Counted from the stretch's first letter, positions 25,493-34,209 are shown. The stretch: DNA of 53,615 nt from an uncultured Gilliamella sp. (GCA_946480175.1 CAMLIK010000008.1:1-53615); one strand, 5' to 3'. The notes: generated from the letters alone by a model not told the origin. Numbers and translations: made by a program.

Positions 25493-26485
25493 ATGACGAT
25501 ATCATTTAAAGAGCAACAGCAACGGATCAATTTTGTTAAACAATTTTTTGCTGAGAAATTAGCCAATAACCTATCACTGATTGAGGTTCAAGCACCGCTT
25601 TTAAGCCAAATTGGCGATGGTATTCAAGATAATTTATCTGGCACTGAAAAGGCCGTTCAAGTTAATATTAAGAGTATTGCTAATGCAAAATTTGAAGTGG
25701 TGCATTCATTAGCAAAATGGAAACGCAAAATCTTGAGCCAACATAATTTTCCGATTGGTGAAGGTATTTATACCAATATGAAGGCACTACGCCCTGATGA
25801 AGATAAACTCTCTCCTATTCACTCTGTTTATGTCGATCAATGGGATTGGGAAAAAGTAATCAGTCCTGAAGATCGCAATTTAGCTTATTTAAAGCAAACT
25901 GTTGAGAAGATTTATAGCGCGATCAAAATAACCGAAAAAGCAGTTTCAGAAAAATATCATCTTTCTTGTTTTTTACCGGAAACAATCACTTTTATGGATA
26001 GTGAGCAGTTGTTAAAACGTTATCCACATTTATCACCAAAAGAGCGGGAAAATGCAATTACGAAGGAATTAGGCGCCGTATTTTTAATTGGTATTGGTGG
26101 TGAATTATCAAATAATGAAAAACATGATGTGCGTGCTCCGGATTATGATGATTGGAGCAGCGATAATGAAATGGGTTCGAAAGGTTTAAATGGTGATATT
26201 TTAGTATGGAATCCAGTGTTAAATAGTGGTTTTGAAATCTCATCAATGGGTATTCGTGTCGATCCAGAAACGTTAAAACGCCAATTAAAATTAACCAATA
26301 ATGAAGATCGCTTACAATATGCTTGGCACAAAGCGTTAGCCAATGGTGATTTTTTGCAGACAATTGGAGGGGGAATTGGGCAATCTCGATTGATAATGCT
26401 GCTTTTACAACAACAGCATATTGGCCAAGTCCAAGCTAGTGTTTGGGATGATACAACTAAACAAAATTATCAACAACTTTTGTAA
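25493..26485 (+). CDS. asnA: Aspartate--ammonia ligase (asparagine synthetase A)
   Basis: Makes asparagine from aspartate, ammonia and ATP; class II aminoacyl-tRNA synthetase-like fold, cytoplasmic. Strong family blocks: [77 protein letters not shown] and [11 protein letters not shown]. 330 residues, as in E. coli. A TTG four codons upstream is in frame, but ATG 25493 fits the homology start. Being ammonia-dependent, it may benefit from ammonia released by the ureide pathway (inference). Confidence 0.96.
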   Translation: MTISFKEQQQRINFVKQFFAEKLANNLSLIEVQAPLLSQIGDGIQDNLSGTEKAVQVNIKSIANAKFEVVHSLAKWKRKILSQHNFPIGEGIYTNMKALRPDEDKLSPIHSVYVDQWDWEKVISPEDRNLAYLKQTVEKIYSAIKITEKAVSEKYHLSCFLPETITFMDSEQLLKRYPHLSPKERENAITKELGAVFLIGIGGELSNNEKHDVRAPDYDDWSSDNEMGSKGLNGDILVWNPVLNSGFEISSMGIRVDPETLKRQLKLTNNEDRLQYAWHKALANGDFLQTIGGGIGQSRLIMLLLQQQHIGQVQASVWDDTTKQNYQQLL

Positions 26486-26494
26486 TTCATATAC

Positions 26495-26530
26495 AGCATA
26501 CTTTACTTCAACCGGTAAAGTATGCTTTTA
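26495..26530 (+). terminator. Terminator after asnA
   Basis: A perfect 12-bp stem (AGCATACTTTAC / GTAAAGTATGCT) with an 8-nt loop, followed by TTTT. Confidence 0.85.
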
Positions 26531-26581
26531 GTAACTTTTATCTAATCCCATTTACCAAAAACCAGCCACAAGTTGAGTTGC

Positions 26582-27178
26582 TTATTTAAATATTTGAGCT
26601 AATTGTTCAAATCGGCTGGTATCTATACTTAATAAGCATTCATTAATCCATGCAATTTCAGTTTGCATTGCTTGTTGAAATTTTTTACTAGCATACATAT
26701 TGATCCAAAAGTGATAAGGGGTATTTTCGGCATCATACCAATGCTAGAGCCAATTGGCGCTCATACCATAACCAATTTAACAAGTCGCTAAGACAATATG
26801 TAAATCTAATAAATCACCTTGTAATCCATCATCAATCACGTATCTTATATATTCCCTATTAGCTTTGGCTTCTTTTAATGTACTCAATTCGTGTTCAGTA
26901 ATTTGCCATTTTTTGCAATATTCAATATGTAAATCAAGTTCAATTTCGACAATGGTCTTTAAACTCTTTAATGATTGTCGTATTTGAATCAGATCATGAC
27001 TTTGATATACAGCAAGCCCCCAAGCTCAGGAAAAGTTAATTAAAAAAAGATAATCTTGTTTTAGATAGTGTTGGAAGCAAGCTAAATCTAATGTTCACTC
27101 TCCTAATTGTTAAATAAAATCATGCTAAATATAGCAATCACTCTTACAAGATTTAATAAGTGCGTTAAACGATAGTAT
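26582..27178 (-). pseudogene. tenA: Aminopyrimidine aminohydrolase/thiaminase II TenA, six in-frame stops
   Basis: One unbroken minus-strand frame of 199 codons reads as a whole TenA: QLGE*TLDLACFQHYL, KQDYLFLINFS*AWGLAVY, HIEYCKKWQIT, YIRYVIDDGLQGDLLDLHIV, C*IGYGMSANWL*HWYDAE and FWINMYASKKFQQAM. Six internal stops occur, several one C-to-T or G-to-T change away from the expected codon. The expected start is ATA, placed correctly behind AAGGGAG. No indel has accumulated. TenA salvages thiamine pyrimidine from degraded thiamine. A TPP riboswitch lies just upstream (27242-27312). Non-functional unless every stop were misread, which is implausible. Confidence 0.88.
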
Positions 27179-27182
27179 ATGG

Positions 27183-27214
27183 ACTCCCTTCTAAACAAAT
27201 TAATATCAAGGAGT
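27183..27214 (-). promoter_or_regulatory. Probable RBS-sequestering hairpin of the TPP riboswitch
   Basis: On the minus strand ACTCCTT (complement of 27208-27214) can pair with AAGGGAGT (complement of 27183-27190), which contains the ribosome site of the dead tenA. This suggests translational control by the riboswitch. The pairing has one bulge. Confidence 0.45.
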
Positions 27215-27241
27215 AACAGACTTGCAGAAAAAATTTGTTGT

Positions 27242-27312
27242 AAACTTCCTTCATCGGTGTTAACTGAATCAAGTTCAACGGGTTTAATCTCAGCCTAGGG
27301 CACCCCAAGTTT
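27242..27312 (-). promoter_or_regulatory. TPP (THI element) riboswitch
   Basis: Read on the minus strand, the conserved TPP aptamer parts occur in order: CTTGGGGTGCCC, GGCTGAGATTAAACCCGTTG, AACTTGAT, AGTTAACACC and GATGAAGGAAG. P1 is closed by AAACTT (complement of 27307-27312) and AAGTTT (complement of 27242-27247). Two usually fixed positions differ (ACTTGAT for ACCTGAT; GATGAAGG for GCGAAGG), so binding may be weakened. It stands directly upstream of the tenA pseudogene. Confidence 0.88.
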
Positions 27313-27339
27313 AACAATTATTTAATAGATGAAATAGAT

Positions 27340-27370
27340 AAGAAGGAACTTATTATTTAATCCTTCTTTT
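27340..27370 (-). terminator. Hairpin after the DUF1161 gene
   Basis: AAGAAGGA (27340-27347) pairs with TCCTTCTT (27361-27368) about 12 bp past the stop codon of the minus-strand gene. The U-run on the minus strand is weak. Confidence 0.5.
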
Positions 27371-27380
27371 TAATTATTAA

Positions 27381-27860
27381 CTATTCAGTTTTTTGTTCAA
27401 TTTTTGACTCCTGATTTTCTGTAGATGATGGTGCAGAAGTTTGAACTTTTTCACTCTCAGTTTGAGTTGAGACTGGAGCTGGGGCTGAATCTGAAGCAGG
27501 AGCTTGACTCGAAGCCGGAACGTTACTTAAATTGGGTTCATTACTATCTTTTGGCGTTGTAGAGTTTGGCGCGATTGATGACTCGGCCGGTGTTTTTGGT
27601 TCCTCTTTAGTTACTTCATTGGAACTATGTCGGGCCCGAATATAGACAATGTTTTGTTGACCGCGATCACATGATCCAACAATTTTACCTTCTAGGTTCT
27701 GTTCATTTTGGTCTGATGGAACTAGTTTTAATTGGAAACTGTCTTCATTAACACCGTTATTTTTGATTTTTTCGGCGATATTTGCCCTGATTTCATCACA
27801 ATTTGATGCAGATGCAACCACAGGAAGGCCCAACAATAAAACTAACGCTAACTTTTTCAT
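27381..27860 (-). CDS. Exported DUF1161 protein with Pro/Ser/Glu-rich tail
   Basis: 159 residues. A signal peptide (MKKLALVLLLGLPVVASAS, cleavage near residue 18) is followed by a DUF1161-like domain: NCDEIRANIAEKIKNNGVN ... GKIVGSCDRGQQNIVYIR, with the two conserved cysteines that could form a disulfide. From about residue 80 the sequence turns into a low-complexity tail rich in Ser, Pro, Ala, Glu and Thr. Ordinary DUF1161 proteins end near the first domain, so the tail is an addition. Probably periplasmic; function unknown. Confidence 0.75.
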   Translation of the reverse strand: MKKLALVLLLGLPVVASASNCDEIRANIAEKIKNNGVNEDSFQLKLVPSDQNEQNLEGKIVGSCDRGQQNIVYIRARHSSNEVTKEEPKTPAESSIAPNSTTPKDSNEPNLSNVPASSQAPASDSAPAPVSTQTESEKVQTSAPSSTENQESKIEQKTE

Positions 27861-28001
27861 ACTCTTTCCTTAATGTCATTTAAGATTAATGCATTATAGA
27901 ATGATTAATTAAACTGTCTATATCGTTTTAAGCAACGCATAAATATATGTTATCAATAGATTTAAAAAAGTTCGCTTAATAACAATTAGTTGAATTTTAC
28001 C

Positions 28002-28229
28002 TTAATTACGTTCTTGTTGTTCAATTGATTTTAATTTATCTAAAACCCATGACCGAATATCGGACAATTCTGCTTCAGATAATCGATTAACAAAATCTCT
28101 TTTTTCGTGGAGATGTTTGCGATCTTCTTCTGTCAAAACCACACCTTTTAAATTTAATAATACCTCTTTACGGTACATAGAATAGATAAAATCTTTTATC
28201 AATTCATCAGAAAGATTAATGTCAGCCAT
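28002..28229 (-). CDS. Small conserved-looking cytoplasmic protein, unknown
   Basis: 75 residues, mostly helical and charged (MADINLSDELIKDFIYSMYRK ... ELSDIRSWVLDKLKSIEQQERN). A clear ribosome site (AAGGAA, 7 nt before the ATG) supports a real gene. There is no signal peptide, membrane segment or motif I recognise. It stands alone between the DUF1161 gene and SemiSWEET, same strand as both. Confidence 0.6.
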   Translation of the reverse strand: MADINLSDELIKDFIYSMYRKEVLLNLKGVVLTEEDRKHLHEKRDFVNRLSEAELSDIRSWVLDKLKSIEQQERN

Positions 28230-28586
28230 TTTGATTTCCTTATTTTATTGAGCTTATCTAATTAATGCCATCATTTGTAATTTCAAAGATAAATCCAGAC
28301 CAAAAAGTAGACCGACTTTAACTATAATCTAATCGCTATTAGATAACAATGGTTGAACCAGACAAAAAACCGATAAGTTAGCGATTAATATAATTACTTA
28401 AGTTTAAATTATTCACTTTATTATTTGATAAGTATTTAACAAACCTGTTGATAACTAAATAACGATATGATTATTAATGTTTTAATATAATGGTTAAATT
28501 TTAACCACCAAAATTTTACTCTTAAATTAGCTTAAGTAATCAAGTCCATTTGATAATATTTGATTAAATAATAAAAGATAAAAAAA
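28230..28586. other. Gene-free AT-rich gap
   Basis: 357 bp with no open frame or repeat that I can support. It presumably carries the promoter of the minus-strand gene ending at 28002. Confidence 0.5.
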
Positions 28587-28612
28587 GCAGCATAACATTT
28601 GCATTATGCTGC
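28587..28612 (-). terminator. Terminator after SemiSWEET gene
   Basis: GCAGCATAA (28587-28595) pairs perfectly with TTATGCTGC (28604-28612). On the minus strand it is followed by TTTTTT. Confidence 0.85.
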
Positions 28613-28647
28613 ACAAATAACACAAAGAATCGAAAACAAGAAAAAAC

Positions 28648-28917
28648 TTATAAAGCAGTGAAGAAAGCGATTAAACCAAATAATACGCCTGGAGAGTTAG
28701 CTATCGCAATTGGCCAATCCTTTTTTTGTTGTAATAAACCATAACAGACCCATAAAGAGCAGTTGATTGCGGCCGCTAAAGGTTGAGTTGGATTGGTTTT
28801 GAGTCCATGAAGATTATCGATAATTTGTGGGATATAAGACACGTACATACCTAATGATGCAATAGTTGCAATAACACCCAAATAGTGAAAAGCCTTTGGC
28901 GAAAGATTCAAAATCAA
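28648..28917 (-). CDS. SemiSWEET sugar transporter (MtN3/PQ-loop family)
   Basis: 89 residues with three hydrophobic helices, the size of a bacterial SemiSWEET that works as a homodimer to let sugars cross the inner membrane. The PQ-loop motif is present in YVSYIPQIIDNLHG (helix 1), then NCSLWVCYGLLQQKKDW (helix 2) and NSPGVLFGLIAFFTAL (helix 3) with the conserved Asn-Ser-Pro. The Trp and Asn that line the pocket in the family are kept. Single gene with its own terminator. Substrate not readable; sucrose or glucose would fit the family. Confidence 0.88.
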   Translation of the reverse strand: MILNLSPKAFHYLGVIATIASLGMYVSYIPQIIDNLHGLKTNPTQPLAAAINCSLWVCYGLLQQKKDWPIAIANSPGVLFGLIAFFTAL

Positions 28918-29154
28918 CCTACCTGCTTAAATATGAATGAAGCGAATAATCTAACATATATCACAAACGAGTTAAACCTTGTTATATCTTGGCTCCAGAT
29001 AATTTTTTGTAAATAAAATGATAAAATATTTTAGTTCAATTTACTTTTGACAAATAAAACAACAGCATTATTTGCTATTGACTGTTTAATTAGTGATTTC
29101 ATCTAATTTTGCAAGCAATATACTTGTAATAAAGTAAAATGATTATTGTTACAA

Positions 29155-29500
29155 CTTTGCGGCTATTTTGAGACCATAACTAAGATTTTAGCGATTGAAG
29201 CTGCTGACGCAAATGATAGCACCTCTTTAGCTACAGGTAGTAGAATGGCAACAAATATACCCGATTTTCTTAGTGCAAGAGCGTTTACTTTAATTGACGC
29301 ATCCATGCAAATTTACTAAACGGTTAATATTGGTACTAAACCTGTGATGAGTCCATTTGTAAAAGATCCAAAATATTTTCCCGTTCCTAATGAAAAGGTG
29401 TATAAACGTCCTTTTATAATTAACAGTATTCACATCATTACATCCCGAAATTTTTTAATGCATGGTTTTATTTTCATACCACCAGCTTTATTTTTTATAA
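29155..29500 (+). pseudogene. Decayed gene fragment of unknown family
   Basis: One plus-strand frame reads like protein for about 110 codons but has no start and one internal stop: [79 protein letters not shown]. Composition is that of a real enzyme or binding protein, but I do not recognise it. It abuts the aldolase gene tail-to-tail. The flanking 28918-29154 shows nothing else. Confidence 0.4.
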
Positions 29501-30385
29501 TTTGAATAATTGTTTTACACTTTTTATCTGCTTAGAATCTAAATCACTGCCAAAATTCCTTGATTTGGCAGCTAAATAACCGTATTTCTCGGCGACTGCT
29601 GCTTTTATTGTTGTCACAAAATCATCACCAATGTTATAGATATTTGATAAACGGCTTATTTCTTTTTGTAATAGTTGGAGCTGTTTGAAATCGTTTTCTT
29701 TAAACGCTTTTACTATACATGCAAATAGTTCGGGCACGACGTTATTTAAACCAGATAGAACACCCGCACCACCATTAAGTAAATTCGGAATGAAATATTC
29801 ATCAAAACCAGCAAATACCGAAAAATCGTTACGGATTGCTTGAGAAGCAAGCACAATGGAACGAGTGTGAGAAGCACAATCAATTGTATCTTTAATACCA
29901 ATAAATCTTGGACAATTCACCATCAGTTTTGAAACAAGTTTTGCATCAACATCACAGCCAGTACGAGCAGGAAAATTGTAAATAAACCAATCACCAAGAA
30001 ATCTAGAATTTAGGTATTTGTAATATTCATACAATTGATTAGCTGTCTGTGCCAAATAGTAGTGTGGTAATGCCATTACCGCTGGATATCCTGCATCATA
30101 CGCAGCATCCGCTAAACGGATCATGTCATCAACTACGGTGGTAGAAACATTGACAATTAACGGTAAATGTGTGAACTGATGAGCGTGTTTGATAATAGCT
30201 AATCGTTCGTTGATGCTTAATGTCGCAAACTCACCAATTGTGCCCATAACCAAAATACCATTGATTTTTGCATCAGTTAACATTTGGTAGTGTTTTTCCA
30301 TAGCAGCAAAGTCAATTTTATTTTTGTTATTAAATGGTGTGATAGCCGGGCAAATTGTTCCCGAAAACTTAAGTGATTTTTTCAT
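29495..30385 (-). CDS. DapA-family aldolase, probable 2-keto-3-deoxy sugar-acid aldolase
   Basis: 296-residue TIM-barrel of the DHDPS/N-acetylneuraminate lyase family. The Schiff-base lysine is Lys165 in FIGIKDTID, and Tyr136 with Arg141 lie in YNFPARTGCD. The GTIGE loop (48-52) has Ile where DapA has the second catalytic Thr. Together with the YNFPA...TIDCASH pattern this is closer to E. coli YagE/YjhH-type aldolases than to DapA, so lysine synthesis is unlikely; dapA is also present elsewhere in the window. It is transcribed away from an IclR regulator, with matching operators before both genes, and a broken MFS gene lies beyond. Exact substrate unknown. Confidence 0.8.
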   Translation of the reverse strand: MKKSLKFSGTICPAITPFNNKNKIDFAAMEKHYQMLTDAKINGILVMGTIGEFATLSINERLAIIKHAHQFTHLPLIVNVSTTVVDDMIRLADAAYDAGYPAVMALPHYYLAQTANQLYEYYKYLNSRFLGDWFIYNFPARTGCDVDAKLVSKLMVNCPRFIGIKDTIDCASHTRSIVLASQAIRNDFSVFAGFDEYFIPNLLNGGAGVLSGLNNVVPELFACIVKAFKENDFKQLQLLQKEISRLSNIYNIGDDFVTTIKAAVAEKYGYLAAKSRNFGSDLDSKQIKSVKQLFKL

Positions 30386-30400
30386 AGTGGCATCCTTATT

Positions 30401-30419
30401 TTTACACCAATATATTGAA
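30401..30419 (-). promoter_or_regulatory. Candidate IclR operator before the aldolase gene
   Basis: On the minus strand TTCAATATATTGGTGTAAA, with core palindrome CAATATATTG, lies 16 bp before the start codon. A perfect 19-bp copy in the opposite orientation lies before the divergent regulator gene. Confidence 0.6.
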
Positions 30420-30577
30420 ATATAATAAATCCAATTACAACAGCGTTACTATTTAATCAATTAGAAAATTACTCAATCATATTTTTTAGTTAATGTGATC
30501 AAGATCACCGAATTAAATCTAAAATGAATAAAATAGGTGATTGTAAAAAATAATAGATAGATTTAGACTAATTTAAA

Positions 30578-30596
30578 TTCAATATATTGGTGTAAA
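30578..30596 (+). promoter_or_regulatory. Candidate IclR operator before the regulator gene
   Basis: TTCAATATATTGGTGTAAA ends 4 bp before the regulator's ATG and covers its ribosome-site region. It is identical to the complement of 30401-30419. Confidence 0.6.
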
Positions 30597-30600
30597 ATGT

Positions 30601-31353
30601 ATGAATAAAATATCGCAAACGCCAGCCATTGATAAAGCCACGCTAATTTTGAAATTTATTGCTCATAATGGTGGGGTGACATATACGCAAATTTATCAAG
30701 GCCTTTGTTTACCGCAAAGTTCTTCGTCATTAATCTTGAAAAGTATGGTGACTAATGGTTTATTACGACAAAAAGGAAATAAGTATTTTTTAGGGCTTAA
30801 TTTGTATGAATTTGGTAATAAAGCAATTGAGCAATTTAATATTAAGGATTTAGCTCTTGAACCACTCTCTTTTTTGCGGGATAAAACACAGTTGGCTTGT
30901 CATTTAGGTATTTTGGATGGTGATGCTGCAATCTATTTAGCTAAAATTGAGAGCGATAATGCGATACAAATTAAAAGTTGGTTAGGTCGTCGATTATCTT
31001 TACATAGTTCGGCATTAGGTAAGGTACTGTTAGCTTGGTTACCGGAACAACGTATTGATGATCTGTTTCCTAGTGAACAGTTGCCAATTAAAACTAAAAA
31101 TACCATAGCAACTAAAACTGATTATAAAAAGGCATTGCAATTCGTAAGAAAGCAAGGTTGGGCATTTGATGATGGCGAAGACTTTGATGAGGTAACTTGC
31201 TTAGCCGCTCCGATTTTTGATAAGCATGGTAATGTTATCGCTGCAATGAGTACCTCAGGAATAAGATTTCAAATGCCGCAAGAACGAATTGCTGAATTTA
31301 CAGAATATTTGTTGATCGCAGCAAACATGTTAACTAAGAAAATAATTGCCTAG
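30601..31353 (+). CDS. IclR-family transcriptional regulator
   Basis: 250 residues. The N-terminal winged HTH (about residues 10-70, including LILKFIAHNGGVTYTQIYQG) is followed by the IclR effector domain with SWLGRRLSLHSSALGKVLLAWL, AFDDGEDFDEVTCLAAPIFD and GNVIAAMSTSGIRF, all family landmarks. IclR proteins often respond to sugar acids or their breakdown products. It is divergent from the aldolase and probably controls both genes through the twin 19-bp sites. The ribosome site is weak (GGTG). Confidence 0.9.
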   Translation: MNKISQTPAIDKATLILKFIAHNGGVTYTQIYQGLCLPQSSSSLILKSMVTNGLLRQKGNKYFLGLNLYEFGNKAIEQFNIKDLALEPLSFLRDKTQLACHLGILDGDAAIYLAKIESDNAIQIKSWLGRRLSLHSSALGKVLLAWLPEQRIDDLFPSEQLPIKTKNTIATKTDYKKALQFVRKQGWAFDDGEDFDEVTCLAAPIFDKHGNVIAAMSTSGIRFQMPQERIAEFTEYLLIAANMLTKKIIA

Positions 31354-31365
31354 TTATCATATAAG

Positions 31366-31409
31366 ACCTTTTTCAACGACCATATCTAGCAATTATAGTT
31401 GAAAAAGGT
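31366..31409. terminator. Shared terminator between IclR gene and MFS pseudogene
   Basis: A perfect 12-bp stem, ACCTTTTTCAAC (31366-31377) with GTTGAAAAAGGT (31398-31409), and a 20-nt loop. T-rich on the plus side. Confidence 0.75.
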
Positions 31410-31419
31410 TTTTGTTAAG

Positions 31420-32629
31420 TTATGAAAGGCTAGTTTGTTTGGTCTCTTTACCAAGAAATAGTATTGCTAAGATAGCTAGCAAAATTGATAAGCTAAATAA
31501 ACCAAATATCATGCTAACACTAATTTGATTAGCCATTAAAAACCCAACCATTAATGGGCCTAATATGCCGCCAATTCGGCCTATTGAGGCAGCCATGCCA
31601 GCACCAGTTGCACGAATATTAGTGGTATATTGTTCTGGCGTGTAGGCATGCTCCCCAAGCACCTAGGTTGAAAAATGATAGTAATGCGCCACTAATAAGA
31701 AGTTGGTTTATTGGGTCAGAAATACCAAATAAATACGCACTGATCAAGGTTCCGAATAAATACGCTATTAATACCCATTTTCGCCCTACTCGTTCGATCA
31801 ACCAAGCGACGGTAAAATAACCTGGTAATTGCGCTAGAGTCATCATGAAAATGTAGCCAAAACTTTTTACCATATCAAAGCCTTTATGCATCATCACGCT
31901 TGGTAACCATAAGAACATGCCATAATATGAAAACACCACACAAAACCAAACAATCCATAACATTATCGTCTGAGGACAAAATGAGCTCGATAGTAGCGAT
32001 TGTAGTTTTTTGATGATGGGTTCTTTTTGAGCATTATAATCTTGATGTGAATGTGAATCAGGTAAGTTGAAGCGTAGGTAAAGGGCATAAAATGCCGGTA
32101 TTGCACATAAGATCATTGCGCCTCGCCAACCGACTGCTGGTAGAGGAATTAAAAAGTATGCGATTAAGGCTGCTAAAATCCAACCTACGGCCCAAAAGTT
32201 CTCAAGTAATACCACAACGCGCCCACGCACCTGAGGTTCAACACTTTCACTCACAAGTGTTGATGCCACTGGCAGTTCACCACCTAAGCCCATACCAATG
32301 AAGAATCTTAAAATCAGTAAGCTACCTAGTCCCCAAGCAAAAGCCCTTAAACCGCTGGCAATACTGAACATTAATAAAGTGAATAAAAAAGCAGATTTAC
32401 GCCCTTTTTTATCGGCATAAATACCAAATAAAAAGGCACCAACAGCCATACCAATTGAGTTAACACTACCGATCCAACCAAGTTATGCGGGTGTGAGGCC
32501 CTAATCTTGTTTTAAAGCAGCTAATATGAAGGATAATAATCCAACGTCCATTGCATCAAAAAGCCAGCCTGTACCAGCAATAAGCAATAATTTGTTTGTA
32601 GATAATAGTGCGGTTTTTGAACTTTCCAT
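31420..32629 (-). pseudogene. MFS transporter broken by two stops and a frameshift
   Basis: From ATG 32629 the frame reads MESSKTALLSTNKLLLIAGTGWLFDAMDVG..., then a TAG after ALKQD and a TAA after GLTPA. Clean MFS sequence follows (GAFLFGIYADKKGRKSA, RFFIGMGLGGELPVASTLVSE) to about residue 325. A frame change near 31650 (GAWGA / AYTPEQYTT) brings in the C-terminal end (IRATGAGMAASIGRIGGILGP). The motifs fit a metabolite:H+ symporter of about 400 residues. It is downstream of and convergent with the IclR gene and was probably the uptake system of the aldolase module. Three lesions make it non-functional. Confidence 0.88.
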
Positions 32630-32663
32630 AATAAATTAACCAATAAAATCTTGGTAAGCGTGA

Positions 32664-34064
32664 TCAAAACAGATTTTTTTTAAAATGTCCATAGCTTAAT
32701 CGGATTGAACCAACATTATCACCGAACTCTATGCCTTGTGATACAATAGTATGTTTGGATAATAATTGATTTAAAATCGCCAACTCTTGTGCGGCACTAC
32801 TAACAGGTAAATGAGCATATAAATGAAAACCGCCGGTAGGTATTTGGTAAGTGATGTCTCCTTTAAAATAATTATTAAGCCAATCCATTAACTGAGTGGC
32901 TTTGTGCTCTAATTGTAGACGTAACCACTTTTGGTGGGTTTGGTAATGATTTGTTAAATACTCTTCGGCTAAAAGTTGCGGTAATATACTTAATCCTGAG
33001 TCAATATGTTGACGTATATTGGCCAGTTTTTCGATAATTTCGCACGGAGCAATCATCCACCCTACACGTATATTACGACCGATATATTTGGATAATGATC
33101 CTAAATAGACAACTTGATTACTGGTATCGAATTTTTTTATTGGTGTAATATTGGTCTTTTCATCAAAGGCTAATCCACTATAAGCATCATCTTCAACAAT
33201 ACCAATACACTGTTTTTGACAAAATGCCAATATCTGTTTTTTTCGATGGTTACTCATCACACAACCTGTTGGGTTTTGGAATATCGGATTTATAAATAAC
33301 CATCTGATTTGCCGCTCTAACGCTACTTTTTGTAAGCTCTCTAAGGTTATCCCTTCATTATCACATTCAATGCCATAAAGCCTAACGCCTGCCGCTTGGA
33401 AAAGTGGTAATGAATAAAAATAAGAAGGTAACTCAATACCTATTGCATCGCCAGGTTTTAATAATCCTTGAGTAATCAAAAATAGTGATTGTTGCGTGCC
33501 CGAGGTTATTAAGATTTGATCGGTATCAACCGTCATACCAAGTTGCGTTGCCATATAGTTGGCGATTTGCAGTTTGAGAGAAGGTAATCCCAATTGCAAA
33601 GTGTCACTCTGTTTTTCATAAACAATCATTTCATGTGAAGTAATATGGGGTAATATCAATTTGGGGATCATATTAGTTGGCAAATCACCATTAGCCAAAT
33701 CACAAATATATGCCATTTGCTGACGAACCTGAGCGACTTTTTGTTGATAGACATTTTTGCGATGCTGATAAAAGTGAGATGGCAATCGCCAGTTAATGGT
33801 GGAGTAAGCTTGAACTCCCCATTTTTGCTCATTAATAAATGTCCCGCTACCTTGCTTACGGACTAATACACCACGTTCGGTTAAAATATCCAGCGCATGC
33901 ACAATCGTTGAGCGGTTAACTTGTAGATTTTTGGCTAACTCGCGCTCCGATGGTAATCGTTCACCAGCAATTAATACTCCTTGTTCGATATAGTTTTCAA
34001 TCAATTGGATAACTTTCTTAAATAGTGCTCCGTTAAAAGGAATTAATTTTTGTCTGTGCCACAT
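32664..34064 (-). CDS. pdxR: MocR-type regulator of vitamin B6 synthesis PdxR
   Basis: 466 residues: a GntR-type winged HTH (about residues 10-75, with GERLPSERELAKNLQVNRST) fused to a fold-type I aminotransferase-like domain. The latter has INPIFQNPTGCVMS, GIVEDDAYSGLAF and the PLP lysine in YLGSLSKYIGRNIRVGW. MocR/PdxR proteins sense PLP and control pdxST. Here it faces pdxST across a 145-bp gap, the classic arrangement. It is more likely a regulator than a transaminase. Confidence 0.92.
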   Translation of the reverse strand: MWHRQKLIPFNGALFKKVIQLIENYIEQGVLIAGERLPSERELAKNLQVNRSTIVHALDILTERGVLVRKQGSGTFINEQKWGVQAYSTINWRLPSHFYQHRKNVYQQKVAQVRQQMAYICDLANGDLPTNMIPKLILPHITSHEMIVYEKQSDTLQLGLPSLKLQIANYMATQLGMTVDTDQILITSGTQQSLFLITQGLLKPGDAIGIELPSYFYSLPLFQAAGVRLYGIECDNEGITLESLQKVALERQIRWLFINPIFQNPTGCVMSNHRKKQILAFCQKQCIGIVEDDAYSGLAFDEKTNITPIKKFDTSNQVVYLGSLSKYIGRNIRVGWMIAPCEIIEKLANIRQHIDSGLSILPQLLAEEYLTNHYQTHQKWLRLQLEHKATQLMDWLNNYFKGDITYQIPTGGFHLYAHLPVSSAAQELAILNQLLSKHTIVSQGIEFGDNVGSIRLSYGHFKKNLF

Positions 34065-34110
34065 TGTTTATTTTATTGAAGTTCTTTTAAAACTCATTAT
34101 CTTGCTTAAA

Positions 34111-34177
34111 ATTGGATGGGTCAATTATAGTCCAATTGGCTGTTTATTACAGTGATTTAATTCTGAATAATAGTCCA
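34111..34177. promoter_or_regulatory. pdxR-pdxS control region with repeated ATAGTCCA
   Basis: ATAGTCCA occurs at 34127-34134 and 34170-34177, 43 bp apart (about four helical turns). The first lies in an inverted repeat, ATTGGA (34111-34116) with TCCAAT (34131-34136). MocR proteins commonly bind paired direct repeats, so these are candidate PdxR sites. Assignment is inference. Confidence 0.45.
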
Positions 34178-34209
34178 TAAACTAGACAGCTAACAATTCA
34201 GGAGTAAAA

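Noticed and set aside
26058..26363. A 101-codon minus-strand open frame
   Set aside because: Antisense to asnA with His/Leu-rich, unprotein-like composition.
26582..27178. Stop-codon recoding (TAG, TAA and TGA all read) to explain tenA
   Set aside because: Neighbouring genes use all three codons as normal stops, and the start codon is also lost, so decay is simpler.
29495..30385. Second dapA or nanA
   Set aside because: The catalytic loop and neighbours fit a YagE-type aldolase better; dapA is already present at 975-1853 and no sialic acid genes are seen.
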